From: Hyunsoonleella flava
GTDB lineage: Bacteria; Bacteroidota; Bacteroidia; Flavobacteriales; Flavobacteriaceae
Length of the DNA: 64,000 nucleotides
Assembly: GCF_004310325.1 (NCBI RefSeq)
Contig: NZ_SIRT01000001.1
Coordinates: forward strand, 186,001-250,000
Direction of reading: 5' to 3'
Below, piece after piece: positions 9,713-18,097 of the stretch (position 1 is the stretch's first letter; every line of letters begins with the position of its first letter). Under the pieces are notes generated by a model. The model made no database searches, was not told the DNA's origin, and saw nothing but the letters and a program-made list of their open reading frames with translations. The position numbers and the translations under genes are program-made.

Positions 9713-11212
9713 TTATTTTACTGCTGAAGATATTGTGTTTATTGGCATTGCATCTTCTCTAGCTTTAGCTTCTTCAAGCCATTTAGGTAATAGGTTTTCC
9801 TTAAACGCTTTTTTCTCTGCCTCAAGTTTTTCAATATCTAAACCTATGTATTCTTGCGCTTTTTCTTTAGTAGAAATATCAGGCATTTCAAGTGGCTTGT
9901 TATGTCCTAAATCTGCTAACAGTCTAGCTAGTTTTACACGAGCTTCCTGTGCAATAACAAGACCACTGCCTATAACGCGAGCTGTTTCAACAGGGGAGTG
10001 GAATGAAGCACCATGCGCAGCAGCAGAGTAATCCCAACGCCATTGCCCATGACGAATATCAGTTAATATGGGTTTCATTTGGGCTTCTGTAGCACCTAAA
10101 TCCCAACATTTTTTAGCTTCTAAATGTGCAGCAACTAGAAGTTTTTCAAGTTTTAAACGATTTTCAGTGGCCTTACGCTGTCTTTCATATACATTCGCAA
10201 TAAGCTTGTTAGATTCTTCTCTATGACAAACTTGACAGGCATTGGATGTATTGTTTAAAGGTGATTGAATATGGTGATCTGTAAACTTTTGCCCGCCTTC
10301 ACTTTTGTAAGGCATATGGCAATCTGCACAAGATACACCTCTGTCTGCATGAACACCGGTAGTAAATGTTTCATAACCTGGATGTTGCGCCTTCAGCATA
10401 GGTGCTTTACTTATTTTATGTGTCCAGTCTTTAAATTCTAAATTATCATAGTAGTTTTCCATATCTTCAACCGTCATACCGTCTTTCCAAGGAAATACTA
10501 AATATGGCGTACCTTCTTTTCCTGGTAAATTCTTATTGAAATAATACTCTACGTGGCACTGTGCACATACCAAAGAACGCATTTCGTTATGAGTCGCATT
10601 GTTGATATCTTTACCCATAGCATCAAAAGCTTCAACAAGTGCTGGTCTGGTAATTTTCAGTTTCATGGTTTTATTGTCATGACAATCGGCGCAACCTATT
10701 GGATTTACCACTTCGGCACCTTTATCAGCCCACTTTCCACTATAAAATTCAGTAATTCCAATTTCATTCATCAATCTTGGTACATCAGGACTTTTACATG
10801 TCCAGCATGTAGCAGGCATTGGACCATCACCTTTTCCTTTTGGACCACCCGTTCTCAATGAATTATGAATATCTTCAACCGCATAAGCATGCCCTCTTCC
10901 TTGGTTATAATCTTTAGAAAACCCATAGCCTGCAAAAAGAATTACAAGATTTGGATCTTCCTCCAAAACATCTCGCATCGCAGAACCACCCTGCATAGAG
11001 GCAAATGTGGTGTCTAGCGTTTGCAATGAAGATTGGTATTCTAAAGGAAAATTTTCTCCCCATACGGCATTTCTAGGTTCGTTTTCAGCAATATTTACAC
11101 TAGGGGTATATTTGTATTTTGCTTCAGATTTTCTATTGACAATACTAGATGCTAGCAGCCCTAGTAAAAAAACCACGATAATGGTTACAATAAATAATAC
11201 TTTGTTTTTCAT
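9713..11212 (-). CDS. nrfA: Pentahaem cytochrome c nitrite reductase, catalytic subunit NrfA
   Basis: A 499-residue periplasmic enzyme that reduces nitrite to ammonium with six electrons. Residues 5-24 form a signal or anchor helix. Five haem motifs are visible: the diagnostic active-site CWTCK (136-140), then CADCH (174), CAQCH (216), CADCH (295) and CQVCH (326). The lysine-ligated first motif is specific to NrfA. The later WDYSAAAHGASFH segment carries the conserved distal histidine. It follows nrfH by 11 bp, which is the usual partner arrangement. Confidence 0.97.
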   Translation of the reverse strand: MKNKVLFIVTIIVVFLLGLLASSIVNRKSEAKYKYTPSVNIAENEPRNAVWGENFPLEYQSSLQTLDTTFASMQGGSAMRDVLEEDPNLVILFAGYGFSKDYNQGRGHAYAVEDIHNSLRTGGPKGKGDGPMPATCWTCKSPDVPRLMNEIGITEFYSGKWADKGAEVVNPIGCADCHDNKTMKLKITRPALVEAFDAMGKDINNATHNEMRSLVCAQCHVEYYFNKNLPGKEGTPYLVFPWKDGMTVEDMENYYDNLEFKDWTHKISKAPMLKAQHPGYETFTTGVHADRGVSCADCHMPYKSEGGQKFTDHHIQSPLNNTSNACQVCHREESNKLIANVYERQRKATENRLKLEKLLVAAHLEAKKCWDLGATEAQMKPILTDIRHGQWRWDYSAAAHGASFHSPVETARVIGSGLVIAQEARVKLARLLADLGHNKPLEMPDISTKEKAQEYIGLDIEKLEAEKKAFKENLLPKWLEEAKAREDAMPINTISSAVK

Positions 11213-11223
11213 TTGGTATGGGT

Positions 11224-11826
11224 TTAATCTTTAGTGTTTAATTGTTCTTCCATCCATTCAGGAATCACTAGTTCCTGCTGGTCTGTTGGTAATGGTGCTA
11301 CATTAAATTTTACAGTGGATAACCCATGGACTTTACCATGAGGTACTTGTTTATGACAACTCCAACATTGTCGTTGTGTTCTATTTTCTCTATGGTCTTC
11401 AATGTAGCCATCATATTTTGCTTGGGTAACTTGTTGAACATGGCAACGGATACAATTATTTTGCACTACTTCTTGTGACGCTTCTTTCATTTCAATAACA
11501 TCAGGTTCTAAGCGAGCTGTAAAAACCGAAGCATGGTACAAACCATCTTTCGCTTTAAAATAGTATTTATTCACAACGTTATTATGAGGTACATGGCAAT
11601 CATTACAATTTGCCCATTCTCTATGAGAACTGTGCATCCAACTATTGTATACTGGTGTCATAACATGACAGTTAACGCAGGCTTGTGGATCATCAGACAT
11701 GTATGACAATACACGAGATTCTTTCGCCATAAACAAACCTAAACCAATAACGACTGCAATAAAGAATACAGCAGTAATACGCCATCGTGTTGTTTTTGGT
11801 GGTAATATTTTTCCTTTAGTATCCAA
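11224..11826 (-). CDS. nrfH: NrfH, tetrahaem quinol dehydrogenase subunit of nitrite reductase
   Basis: A 200-residue NapC/NirT-family protein that oxidises menaquinol and passes electrons to NrfA. One N-terminal membrane helix (residues about 15-35, ITAVFFIAVVIGLGLFMA) is followed by four haem motifs CVNCH, CNDCH, CIRCH and CWSCH. Length and motif number fit NrfH. It sits 10 bp after the porin-like gene and 11 bp before nrfA. Confidence 0.95.
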   Translation of the reverse strand: MDTKGKILPPKTTRWRITAVFFIAVVIGLGLFMAKESRVLSYMSDDPQACVNCHVMTPVYNSWMHSSHREWANCNDCHVPHNNVVNKYYFKAKDGLYHASVFTARLEPDVIEMKEASQEVVQNNCIRCHVQQVTQAKYDGYIEDHRENRTQRQCWSCHKQVPHGKVHGLSTVKFNVAPLPTDQQELVIPEWMEEQLNTKD

Positions 11827-11836
11827 TTAGTTAGTG

Positions 11837-13123
11837 CTAGTTACTTTTAAAAAGTGTGGGATTAATAATTAATTGTGCCCAACCCCAGTTATTAGTATTG
11901 TCATTTGGTCTTCCACCTTTAATCAGGCTCATACTATCAGATGCAAACATGTGAGAATAACCAATATTCAATTTTACGTTTTTTGCGATCTTGTTTGTGT
12001 AAACAAAGTCTAGTTCCGTTCCTAAATATTTATCAGCATCATTATTTAAATTGGCATTAGCCAAAAAATAATGTGCTTTAGCTAACAAGGTAGACTTTTC
12101 TCCAGTTTTAAATACAACTTTTCCATAAAAATCATCTAATCCTACATTATTGGCATGGTTACCTACATAAAAATAATCCATAAAACCATTAAATTTATGA
12201 TTGGTTCCATATAAAGGTAAGAAAGATTTATTTTTAGAATCACCACTTTGGTCGGTTCCGCTTAAAAGTTCTAATCCTAATGCAAATAATGTATTGTTAG
12301 GTTTGTAATTTGCCTCTAAGGATACTTGATAAGCGCTTAAATCTGTTGTTTTATTAGATTTACCAAATTGATAATAGGCAGACCCTACCATTTTTACATT
12401 GTCTATAGGAAATGTAAAGTAAGACCCAACCGTATGTTTGTAGAACACACTATCTGCTATATCATTATCAACACCTGTTAAGCTTTGAAAACCTGTATTC
12501 AATACTAAAAGGCTAGCTGAACTATTTTCCCAAGTTTTCTTTAAATAAGCAAACTGAAGTGCTTTATATGTCGATGCACCTTGAATGGTAAAAACATTGC
12601 CTTCTCGCATTTGTGATTGCTGACTGAAGGCAAAACCAAAATGAGCCATAAAGTTATCCTTTTTATATTTGATTAAGCCTGCATCATGGAAACGTCCTTG
12701 CATTGCCCAATCTAAGCCACCCAAAATTCTCTGGTCATCATATGAAAGTACTTGACGCCCAAGCTTAGTAGACCAGTTTTCATTTATATGATATTCAAAC
12801 CAAGCTCTAAATAATGAAAACGAATTATTGCTATCAGTAGCATCTATTTGTCTAGTATCTCCCCAAACACTCACATCTTGAACGCTTATCATAATATCTA
12901 AGTTTTCCATAATGTAACTTACATTTAGTCTGGAACGTTGCACAACAAAAGCGGCTGGCTCTGTATTATTAGGAAATAAGTTATTAAATCCATGACGATA
13001 TTCAAATCGCGGTCTAATATCTGCACCAATTTCTAATTGTGCATTAGAATTTTGAATAAAAAGAAATAATAAAAAAAATAGAATTAATTTAACGAATGGT
13101 AGTCGGTTTTTGCTCATCATCAA
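11837..13123 (-). CDS. Outer-membrane porin-like protein (alginate-export family type)
   Basis: A 428-residue protein with a signal peptide (ending NSNAQ) followed by alternating beta-strand sequence typical of a barrel. The opening LEIGADIRPRFEYRHGF and the pattern of WFEYHINENWSTKLGRQ resemble the alginate-export/porin family. The start is MMMSKN or the third Met; both keep the signal peptide. It is the first gene of the nrf operon, 10 bp before nrfH, so a role in nitrite entry or ammonium/proton exchange across the outer membrane is a reasonable guess, not shown by sequence. Confidence 0.78.
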   Translation of the reverse strand: MMMSKNRLPFVKLILFFLLFLFIQNSNAQLEIGADIRPRFEYRHGFNNLFPNNTEPAAFVVQRSRLNVSYIMENLDIMISVQDVSVWGDTRQIDATDSNNSFSLFRAWFEYHINENWSTKLGRQVLSYDDQRILGGLDWAMQGRFHDAGLIKYKKDNFMAHFGFAFSQQSQMREGNVFTIQGASTYKALQFAYLKKTWENSSASLLVLNTGFQSLTGVDNDIADSVFYKHTVGSYFTFPIDNVKMVGSAYYQFGKSNKTTDLSAYQVSLEANYKPNNTLFALGLELLSGTDQSGDSKNKSFLPLYGTNHKFNGFMDYFYVGNHANNVGLDDFYGKVVFKTGEKSTLLAKAHYFLANANLNNDADKYLGTELDFVYTNKIAKNVKLNIGYSHMFASDSMSLIKGGRPNDNTNNWGWAQLIINPTLFKSN

Positions 13124-13173
13124 GTTTGTTTAGAATTGCTGAGCAAATTTGGTAACTTTTTTACCTGATATAT

Positions 13174-13187
13174 ATGACAATTATCAT
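13174..13187. promoter_or_regulatory. 14-bp palindrome upstream of the nrf operon
   Basis: ATGACAATTATCAT reads as the same sequence on the other strand apart from one base pair. It lies 51 bp upstream of the first nrf operon gene. The half-site TGAC-n4-(G/A)TCA resembles Crp/Fnr-type (HcpR/DNR-like) operators. The assignment to that regulator family is inference. Confidence 0.45.
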
Positions 13188-13315
13188 GAACTTAAAAAAA
13201 ACAAGATTTTTTTATCTTTTTTATAAAACAGAGTCTGCTAGGAGTTTTATAAATGAGATCTCCGCAATTTCATATAGATTTTATAATAGTGAGTAACCAA
13301 TAACAATTGTAAATT

Positions 13316-14959
13316 CTAAACCTGCAAAACCCCCAAATTAAACGGTTTTTCAATAGGCGCATGATTTGCAGCCTCAATACCCATACTAATCCAAGTTCTA
13401 GTATCTAGAGGATTAATAATAGCATCCGTCCAAATTCTAGCTGCAGCGTAATAGGGCGAAACTTGGTTATCGTAACGGTCTTTAATTTTATTAAACAATT
13501 CCGCTTCCTTTTCAGGAGTAATTTTTTCACCTTGTTTTTCAAGAGAAGCCTTTTCAATCTGTAGTAACACTTTAGCAGCAGAGTTCCCACTCATTACGGC
13601 AAGTTCTGCACTAGGCCATGCAAAAATCAAACGTGGGTCATAAGCCTTACCACACATGGCATAATTACCAGCACCATAACTATTCCCTATAATTACCGTG
13701 AATTTAGGCACAACCGAATTACTAACCGCATTTACCATTTTAGCCCCATCCTTTATAATGCCAGAATGCTCACTTTTACTACCCACCATAAAACCAGTAA
13801 CATCCTGTAGAAATACCAACGGAATTTTCTTCTGGTTACAATTCGCAATAAATCGCGTAGCCTTATCGGCGCTATCATTATAAATCACACCACCAAATTG
13901 CATTTCGGTAGGTTTGGTTTTAGAGCCAGTAGTTTTTACTATTTGCCTTTGATTAGCCACAATACCAACTGCCCAACCATCAATACGCGCATAGCATGTA
14001 ATAATGGTTTGGCCATAACCCGCTTTATATTCCTCATATTCCGAATTATCAACCAAACGCTGAATGATTTCAAACATATCATATTGGTCCGCACGACTTT
14101 TAGGCATAATTCCAAAAATATCTTCAGGATTTTCAGAAGGCTTTTTAGCATCAATACGGTTAAACCCAGCTTTATCGTAGTCGCCAATTTTATCAACAAT
14201 GTTTTTTATTTTATCTAAAGCATCCTTGTCATCTTTCGCTTTATAATCCGTAACCCCAGAAATTTCGCAGTGTGTCGTCGCGCCACCTAGAGTTTCATTA
14301 TCAATACTTTCCCCAATAGCAGCCTTCACTAAATAGCTACCCGCAAGAAATATACTTCCCGTTTTATCCACAATCAACGCCTCATCACTCATAATAGGGA
14401 GGTAGGCACCACCAGCAACACAACTACCCATAACAGCCGCAATTTGCGTAATACCCATACTGCTCATTTTAGCATTATTTCTAAAAATCCGCCCAAAATG
14501 CTCCTTATCAGGAAAAATTTCATCCTGCATAGGCAAATACACCCCAGCCGAATCCACTAAATAAATAATAGGCAATCGGTTTTCAATAGCAATTTCTTGC
14601 GCACGCAAATTCTTTTTCCCAGTAATAGGAAACCACGCCCCAGCCTTAACCGTAGCATCGTTTGCCACCACAATACACTGTTTCCCTTTAATATACCCAA
14701 TCTTTACAACCACACCACCCGAAGGACAACCACCATGCTCCAGATACATATCTTCGCCCGCAAAAGCAGCAATTTCAATAGACTTAGCCTTGGCATCCAA
14801 CAAATAATCAATCCGCTCTCTCGCAGTAAGTTTGCCCTTACTGTGAAGCTTTTCAATACGTTTCTTCCCACCGCCTAAACTCACTTTAGCAAGTCGTTTA
14901 TTCAGTTCAGAAACCAGTAATTTATTATGATCTTCATTCTTATTGAAGTTAATGTCCAT
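13316..14959 (-). CDS. Acyl-CoA carboxylase beta (carboxyltransferase) subunit, MccB-like
   Basis: A 547-residue carboxyltransferase that moves CO2 from biotin to an acyl-CoA. N-terminal crotonase-like half: GKLTARERIDYLLD, then LPIIYLVDSAGVYLP and MGSCVAGGAYLP. C-terminal half: FLQDVTGFMVG, GNSYGAGNYAMCGKAYDP and the alanine-rich AVMSG segment. The length and the LVDSAG...FPDKEHFGRIF block resemble 3-methylcrotonyl-CoA carboxylase beta rather than propionyl-CoA carboxylase, so leucine degradation is likely. The biotin carboxylase partner is not in the window, which is unusual for a true mcc operon and leaves the substrate open. Confidence 0.88.
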   Translation of the reverse strand: MDINFNKNEDHNKLLVSELNKRLAKVSLGGGKKRIEKLHSKGKLTARERIDYLLDAKAKSIEIAAFAGEDMYLEHGGCPSGGVVVKIGYIKGKQCIVVANDATVKAGAWFPITGKKNLRAQEIAIENRLPIIYLVDSAGVYLPMQDEIFPDKEHFGRIFRNNAKMSSMGITQIAAVMGSCVAGGAYLPIMSDEALIVDKTGSIFLAGSYLVKAAIGESIDNETLGGATTHCEISGVTDYKAKDDKDALDKIKNIVDKIGDYDKAGFNRIDAKKPSENPEDIFGIMPKSRADQYDMFEIIQRLVDNSEYEEYKAGYGQTIITCYARIDGWAVGIVANQRQIVKTTGSKTKPTEMQFGGVIYNDSADKATRFIANCNQKKIPLVFLQDVTGFMVGSKSEHSGIIKDGAKMVNAVSNSVVPKFTVIIGNSYGAGNYAMCGKAYDPRLIFAWPSAELAVMSGNSAAKVLLQIEKASLEKQGEKITPEKEAELFNKIKDRYDNQVSPYYAAARIWTDAIINPLDTRTWISMGIEAANHAPIEKPFNLGVLQV

Positions 14960-15042
14960 AGGTCTATTAATTTGTACACGAAGTTACAAAACCATTTTTG
15001 CTCCCAAAAGCGAATAATTTGTAAAAAGTATAATATTAATTT

Positions 15043-15134
15043 GGGCGTTACCCTCCTTTGGTCGGGTCGGGCTTTCGGGAGTCGCTCCTCCTACGTTGGG
15101 AGCTTCAACAAATCCCTCAATCCCTAACGCGGGC
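15043..15134 (+). repeat. Dispersed intergenic repeat element, copy 2
   Basis: A 92-bp element with the same ends as copy 1: GGGCGTTACCC at the left, GGTCGGGCTTTCGG next, and AATCCCTAACGCGGGC at the right. The core differs (GTCGCTCCTCCTACG). It fills much of the 339-bp gap between the carboxylase and DoxX genes; the rest of that gap holds the DoxX promoter. Confidence 0.75.
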
Positions 15135-15237
15135 AAATCCGTAATCTATCAGCCCAAACCTAACACAGTTACCTTCTGCAAGGTAGTTTCAAAAGCAAAA
15201 AAATCTTAATAAAATCACAAAATGTATTACATGGAAA

Positions 15238-15255
15238 TATATTCCTTGGAATATA
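15238..15255. promoter_or_regulatory. 18-bp palindromic operator overlapping the DoxX promoter
   Basis: TATATTCCTTGGAATATA has perfect 8-bp arms around a TT centre. Its core TTCCnnGGAA recurs at 17123-17134. The centre contains the TTG used as the -33 element, so a bound protein would block RNA polymerase. The MarR protein encoded three genes downstream is the natural candidate (inference). Confidence 0.65.
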
Positions 15256-15276
15256 AATTTATTTTACGTAATTTTG
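15246..15276 (+). promoter_or_regulatory. Bacteroidetes-type promoter of the DoxX operon
   Basis: TTG at 15246-15248 and TAATTTTG at 15269-15276 are separated by 20 nt, an exact fit to the phylum consensus. The predicted transcript start is near 15282, just ahead of the ATG at 15299. Confidence 0.7.
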
Positions 15277-15298
15277 TCCTGTAGTTAAAAACATCACC

Positions 15299-15655
15299 AT
15301 GAAAACAAATAAAATCATCTATTATATAGTAACAGCGTTATTAACAGCTGTAATGCTATTTTCAGTCAGCATGTACTTTTTTCAACATGATATGATAAAA
15401 GGTGCTTTTGAAAGTTTTGGTTATCCAACGTATATTATTTATCCGTATGCTATTGCTAAATTATTGGGACTAGTAGCAATATGGTTACCAGGATATAAAA
15501 CATTAAAGGAATGGGCTTATGCAGGATTCTTTTATGCATTTATACTAGCGTTTTTTGCACATTACATGATAGGCGATGGGCAACAAGGTACAGCGGTAGT
15601 AGCGTTAATAGCATTGGCTGTTTCGTATATATTTTACAAAAGAATAAATAAGTAA
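15299..15655 (+). CDS. DoxX-like small membrane protein
   Basis: A 118-residue protein with four predicted membrane helices (about 8-27, 44-64, 72-90, 96-113). The segments AIAKLLGLVAIWLPG and AGFFYAFILAFFAHY match the DoxX-like family, whose members are often linked to redox or thiol stress and to small-molecule reductases. It is the first gene of a probable operon with an FMN reductase, a DUF1801 protein and a MarR regulator, under the promoter and operator just upstream. Confidence 0.85.
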   Translation: MKTNKIIYYIVTALLTAVMLFSVSMYFFQHDMIKGAFESFGYPTYIIYPYAIAKLLGLVAIWLPGYKTLKEWAYAGFFYAFILAFFAHYMIGDGQQGTAVVALIALAVSYIFYKRINK

Positions 15656-15710
15656 TTAGAATAATAGAAACAGATTTCATCGAAAGAGGAAATGAATAAA
15701 TAATAATTGA

Positions 15711-16241
15711 ATGAAAAATATAATAGCATTTGCAGGGAGTAACAGTAAAACATCTATCAATAAGCAATTAGCCGTTTATGCTTCAAGTTTAGTTAAAGAT
15801 GTAGAAGTAGAAATTCTTGATTTAAATGATTTTGAGTTACCGCTTTACGGTATTGATTTAGAAAATGAAAAAGGCATTCCAGATGATGCACATCGATTTT
15901 TAAAGTTGATAAAATCATCAGATGGGATTGTTTTATCTTTAGCAGAGCATAATGGCGCTTATGCGACAGTGTTTAAAAATTTATTTGATTGGATGTCAAG
16001 AATTGACGGAAAACTTTGGAGTGAAAAACCCATGTTGTTGATGGCAACATCTCCTGGAGCTAGAGGAGGAGCTACTGTTTTAGAGATTGCTAAAGGACGT
16101 TTTCAATACATGGGAGGAAATATAATTTCAGATTTTAGTTTCCCATCATTTGGGAATAATTTTTCTGAAGGAAAGATTATTAATGAGGAATTGAATGCTG
16201 ATTTAAAAACTAGAGTGGAGAAATTTCAAAATAGTTTATAG
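15711..16241 (+). CDS. NADPH-dependent FMN reductase family protein
   Basis: A 176-residue flavodoxin-fold reductase. The N-terminal strand-loop MKNIIAFAGSNSKTSINKQL is the FMN phosphate-binding motif (GSxS-type), and SLAEHNGAYATVFKNLFDW and ATSPGARGG fit the NAD(P)H-dependent FMN/quinone/chromate reductase family. It probably reduces quinones or other electrophiles with NAD(P)H in the cytosol. It is second in the DoxX operon, followed 5 bp later by the DUF1801 gene. Confidence 0.88.
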   Translation: MKNIIAFAGSNSKTSINKQLAVYASSLVKDVEVEILDLNDFELPLYGIDLENEKGIPDDAHRFLKLIKSSDGIVLSLAEHNGAYATVFKNLFDWMSRIDGKLWSEKPMLLMATSPGARGGATVLEIAKGRFQYMGGNIISDFSFPSFGNNFSEGKIINEELNADLKTRVEKFQNSL

Positions 16242-16246
16242 TTGAT

Positions 16247-16660
16247 ATGACCTATTTAAAAACCAAAGAAAACGATTCTGATGTGATAGCATATATTAAT
16301 GCTATTGAAGATGATGCAAAAAAAGAAGATGCTTTGATTCTTTTGGAGCTTATGGAGCGCATAACTGGCTTTAAAGCTAAAATGTGGGGGAATAGAATTA
16401 TTGGTTTTGGTAATTATCTTTATAAAACAAAGGCTGGAAAAGAAGGAGAGTGGTTTTTAACAGGGTTTTCCCCAACAAAGACAAATGTATCATTACACCT
16501 AATGTTTGGCTTAACTGAGGAAACAGATTTATTAGAGAAATTGGGAAAGCACAAAATAGGTAAGGGGTGTTTGTATTTAAAAAAACTGGCTGATGTAGAT
16601 ATTTTAGTTTTAGAAAAACTGGTTTCAAAAACATTTAAAAGAATGCAAAAAGAAGTGTAA
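16247..16660 (+). CDS. DUF1801 domain protein
   Basis: A 137-residue YdhG-like protein. The DUF1801 signature region is visible: the N-terminal VIAYINAIEDDAKKEDALIL, then MWGNRIIGFGNYLYK and FSPTKTNVSLHLMFG, and the closing GKGCLYLKKLADVD. The family is small and cytosolic, and its biochemical role is unknown. It is placed between the FMN reductase and the MarR gene with gaps of 5 and 2 bp, so it is almost certainly co-transcribed and co-regulated. Confidence 0.85.
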   Translation: MTYLKTKENDSDVIAYINAIEDDAKKEDALILLELMERITGFKAKMWGNRIIGFGNYLYKTKAGKEGEWFLTGFSPTKTNVSLHLMFGLTEETDLLEKLGKHKIGKGCLYLKKLADVDILVLEKLVSKTFKRMQKEV

Positions 16661-16662
16661 TA

Positions 16663-17100
16663 ATGGGAGACTTGTCAAAAGATATAAATTCGACATTTGC
16701 GAATAATAGAGTGAAAGCTTTATTGAATATTATCTATACATCCAATTGGATAATGAGCCACCAAAATGAGTTTTTTAAAACCTATGGAATTTCGCCCCAA
16801 CAGTACAATATTTTAAGAATTTTAAGAGGTGCAGATGAACCATTAAACGTTCAAACAATTAAAGACAGAATGATAGAGCGTTCACCTAACGCAACGCGTT
16901 TAATGGATAAATTATGTGCCAAAGAATATATAGAACGTTGCCCTTCAGATCACGATAGGCGTGTTGTAAAAATCGCCATAACTGAAGAAGGTAAAGCGTT
17001 TTTAGAATCTATACCAAATGATTTCAATCGAGATTTATTGAAGAATTTGAGTGAAGAAGAAGCAGAACAGTTAAGTAATCTGCTTGATAAAATGCGATAG
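16663..17100 (+). CDS. MarR-family transcriptional regulator
   Basis: A 145-residue winged-helix regulator. The N-terminal dimerisation helix is followed by the DNA-binding domain (GISPQQYNILRILRG, then MIERSPNATRLMDKL) and the wing with the conserved SDHDRRVVKIAITEEG. MarR proteins usually repress their own operon and release DNA on binding or oxidation by small molecules. It is the last gene of the DoxX operon; TTCCnnGGAA palindromes lie before the operon and right after this gene, in front of the pirin gene, so it probably controls both. Confidence 0.93.
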   Translation: MGDLSKDINSTFANNRVKALLNIIYTSNWIMSHQNEFFKTYGISPQQYNILRILRGADEPLNVQTIKDRMIERSPNATRLMDKLCAKEYIERCPSDHDRRVVKIAITEEGKAFLESIPNDFNRDLLKNLSEEEAEQLSNLLDKMR

Positions 17101-17113
17101 TCGCGTTTTTTTA
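17094..17113 (+). terminator. Short terminator at the end of the MarR gene
   Basis: GCGA-TAG-TCGC is a 4-bp stem whose loop is the marR stop codon, followed by seven T. The stem is short, so read-through into the pirin gene is possible. Confidence 0.5.
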
Positions 17114-17122
17114 CACAAATAG

Positions 17123-17134
17123 TTTCCATGGAAA
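17123..17134. promoter_or_regulatory. Second TTCCnnGGAA palindrome, upstream of the first pirin gene
   Basis: TTTCCATGGAAA is a perfect 12-bp palindrome sharing the TTCCnnGGAA core with the site at 15238-15255. It lies 20 bp before the pirin ATG. It is a probable operator for the adjacent MarR protein. Confidence 0.55.
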
Positions 17135-17154
17135 ATATTTTAAAAGTAATTATT

Positions 17155-18027
17155 ATGAAAGCAAATACAATAAAAACAGTAGGGCGAAGTGATTTCGTCA
17201 ACATGGGACCAATACAGTTACGGCAACCCATTCCAACAAGAACGATTGATAATATAGATCCGTTTATATTATTGCACCATTACGGACCTTATGATATTTC
17301 AGAACGAAATAATCCGTTTGATTTAGGGCCACATCCGCATCGCGGATTTGAACCAATCACCTTTTTAATCCAAGGAGAACAGTTGCATAGGGATTCGCTT
17401 GGAAATGAAAGCGTAGTAAAAGCAGGTGATGTACAGTGGACAACGGCAGGCAGAGGTATTATTCATGCTGAAGCGCCTACGAAAGCATTTGTACAAAAAG
17501 GAGGTGCACTTGAAGGTATTCAGTTATGGTTGAATTTGCCTGCTGAAAAAAAAATGATTGAGGCTAATTATCAGCATGTTGCTCATGAAGATTTTAGAAC
17601 GGTTACTTCAGAAGATAAGAAAGTGAGCATTCAAATAATTGCTGGTGAATTGGAAGGTGTTTATGGACGTGTTAAAACGCAAAGTCCTGTAAATGCTTTT
17701 ATGATTGCTGTTGAAGCAGGTGGACGTTATGAGATTGAAGTTCCAAAATCACATCAATCTACAGTGTATTTGTTGAAAGGTGATGTAACGGTTAATGACA
17801 CCGAAACTTTGAAATTGAATGAGAATCAATTAATTCAGTTTAATCAAGATGGTGAAGGGTTTTCTATTGCTGGAAATGAAAATAGTAAGCTATTATTTCT
17901 TTCAGGAGAACCATTTAATGAACCGGTAACAACGTATGGCCCTTATGTGATGAATACGCAAACCGAGATTATGGAAGCGATGCGTGATTACCAAATGGGA
18001 AAAATGGGTTTTTTACCTGCAAATTAA
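17155..18027 (+). CDS. Pirin family protein (intact copy)
   Basis: A 290-residue bicupin. The N-terminal cupin carries the pirin metal-binding pattern HPHRGFEPITFLIQGEQLHR, followed by GDVQWTTAGRGIIHAE, which supplies further ligands; the C-terminal cupin ends GPYVMNTQTEI. Pirins bind Fe or similar metals, and several have quercetin dioxygenase activity or respond to oxidative stress. The start is set at the ATG at 17155; an upstream ATG at 17128 lies inside the palindrome and adds 9 non-family residues. It follows the MarR gene and is probably in the same regulon. Confidence 0.9.
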   Translation: MKANTIKTVGRSDFVNMGPIQLRQPIPTRTIDNIDPFILLHHYGPYDISERNNPFDLGPHPHRGFEPITFLIQGEQLHRDSLGNESVVKAGDVQWTTAGRGIIHAEAPTKAFVQKGGALEGIQLWLNLPAEKKMIEANYQHVAHEDFRTVTSEDKKVSIQIIAGELEGVYGRVKTQSPVNAFMIAVEAGGRYEIEVPKSHQSTVYLLKGDVTVNDTETLKLNENQLIQFNQDGEGFSIAGNENSKLLFLSGEPFNEPVTTYGPYVMNTQTEIMEAMRDYQMGKMGFLPAN

Positions 18028-18036
18028 TAAATGTCA

Positions 18037-18060
18037 GTTCGGGTATCCCGATTTTTTATT
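18037..18060 (+). terminator. Terminator between the two pirin genes
   Basis: CGGG-TAT-CCCG is followed by ATTTTTTATT. A further CGGGAT downstream can pair with ATCCCG as an alternative fold. The region opens with ATGTCAG, as does the repeat at 26310. Confidence 0.55.
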
Positions 18061-18097
18061 CGGGATATATCGAAAATAATTTTAAAAAGTAAATATT

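Noticed and set aside
8990-10031. Plus-strand ORFs over ccsBA and nrfA
   Set aside because: They lie opposite well-identified genes and have no features of their own.
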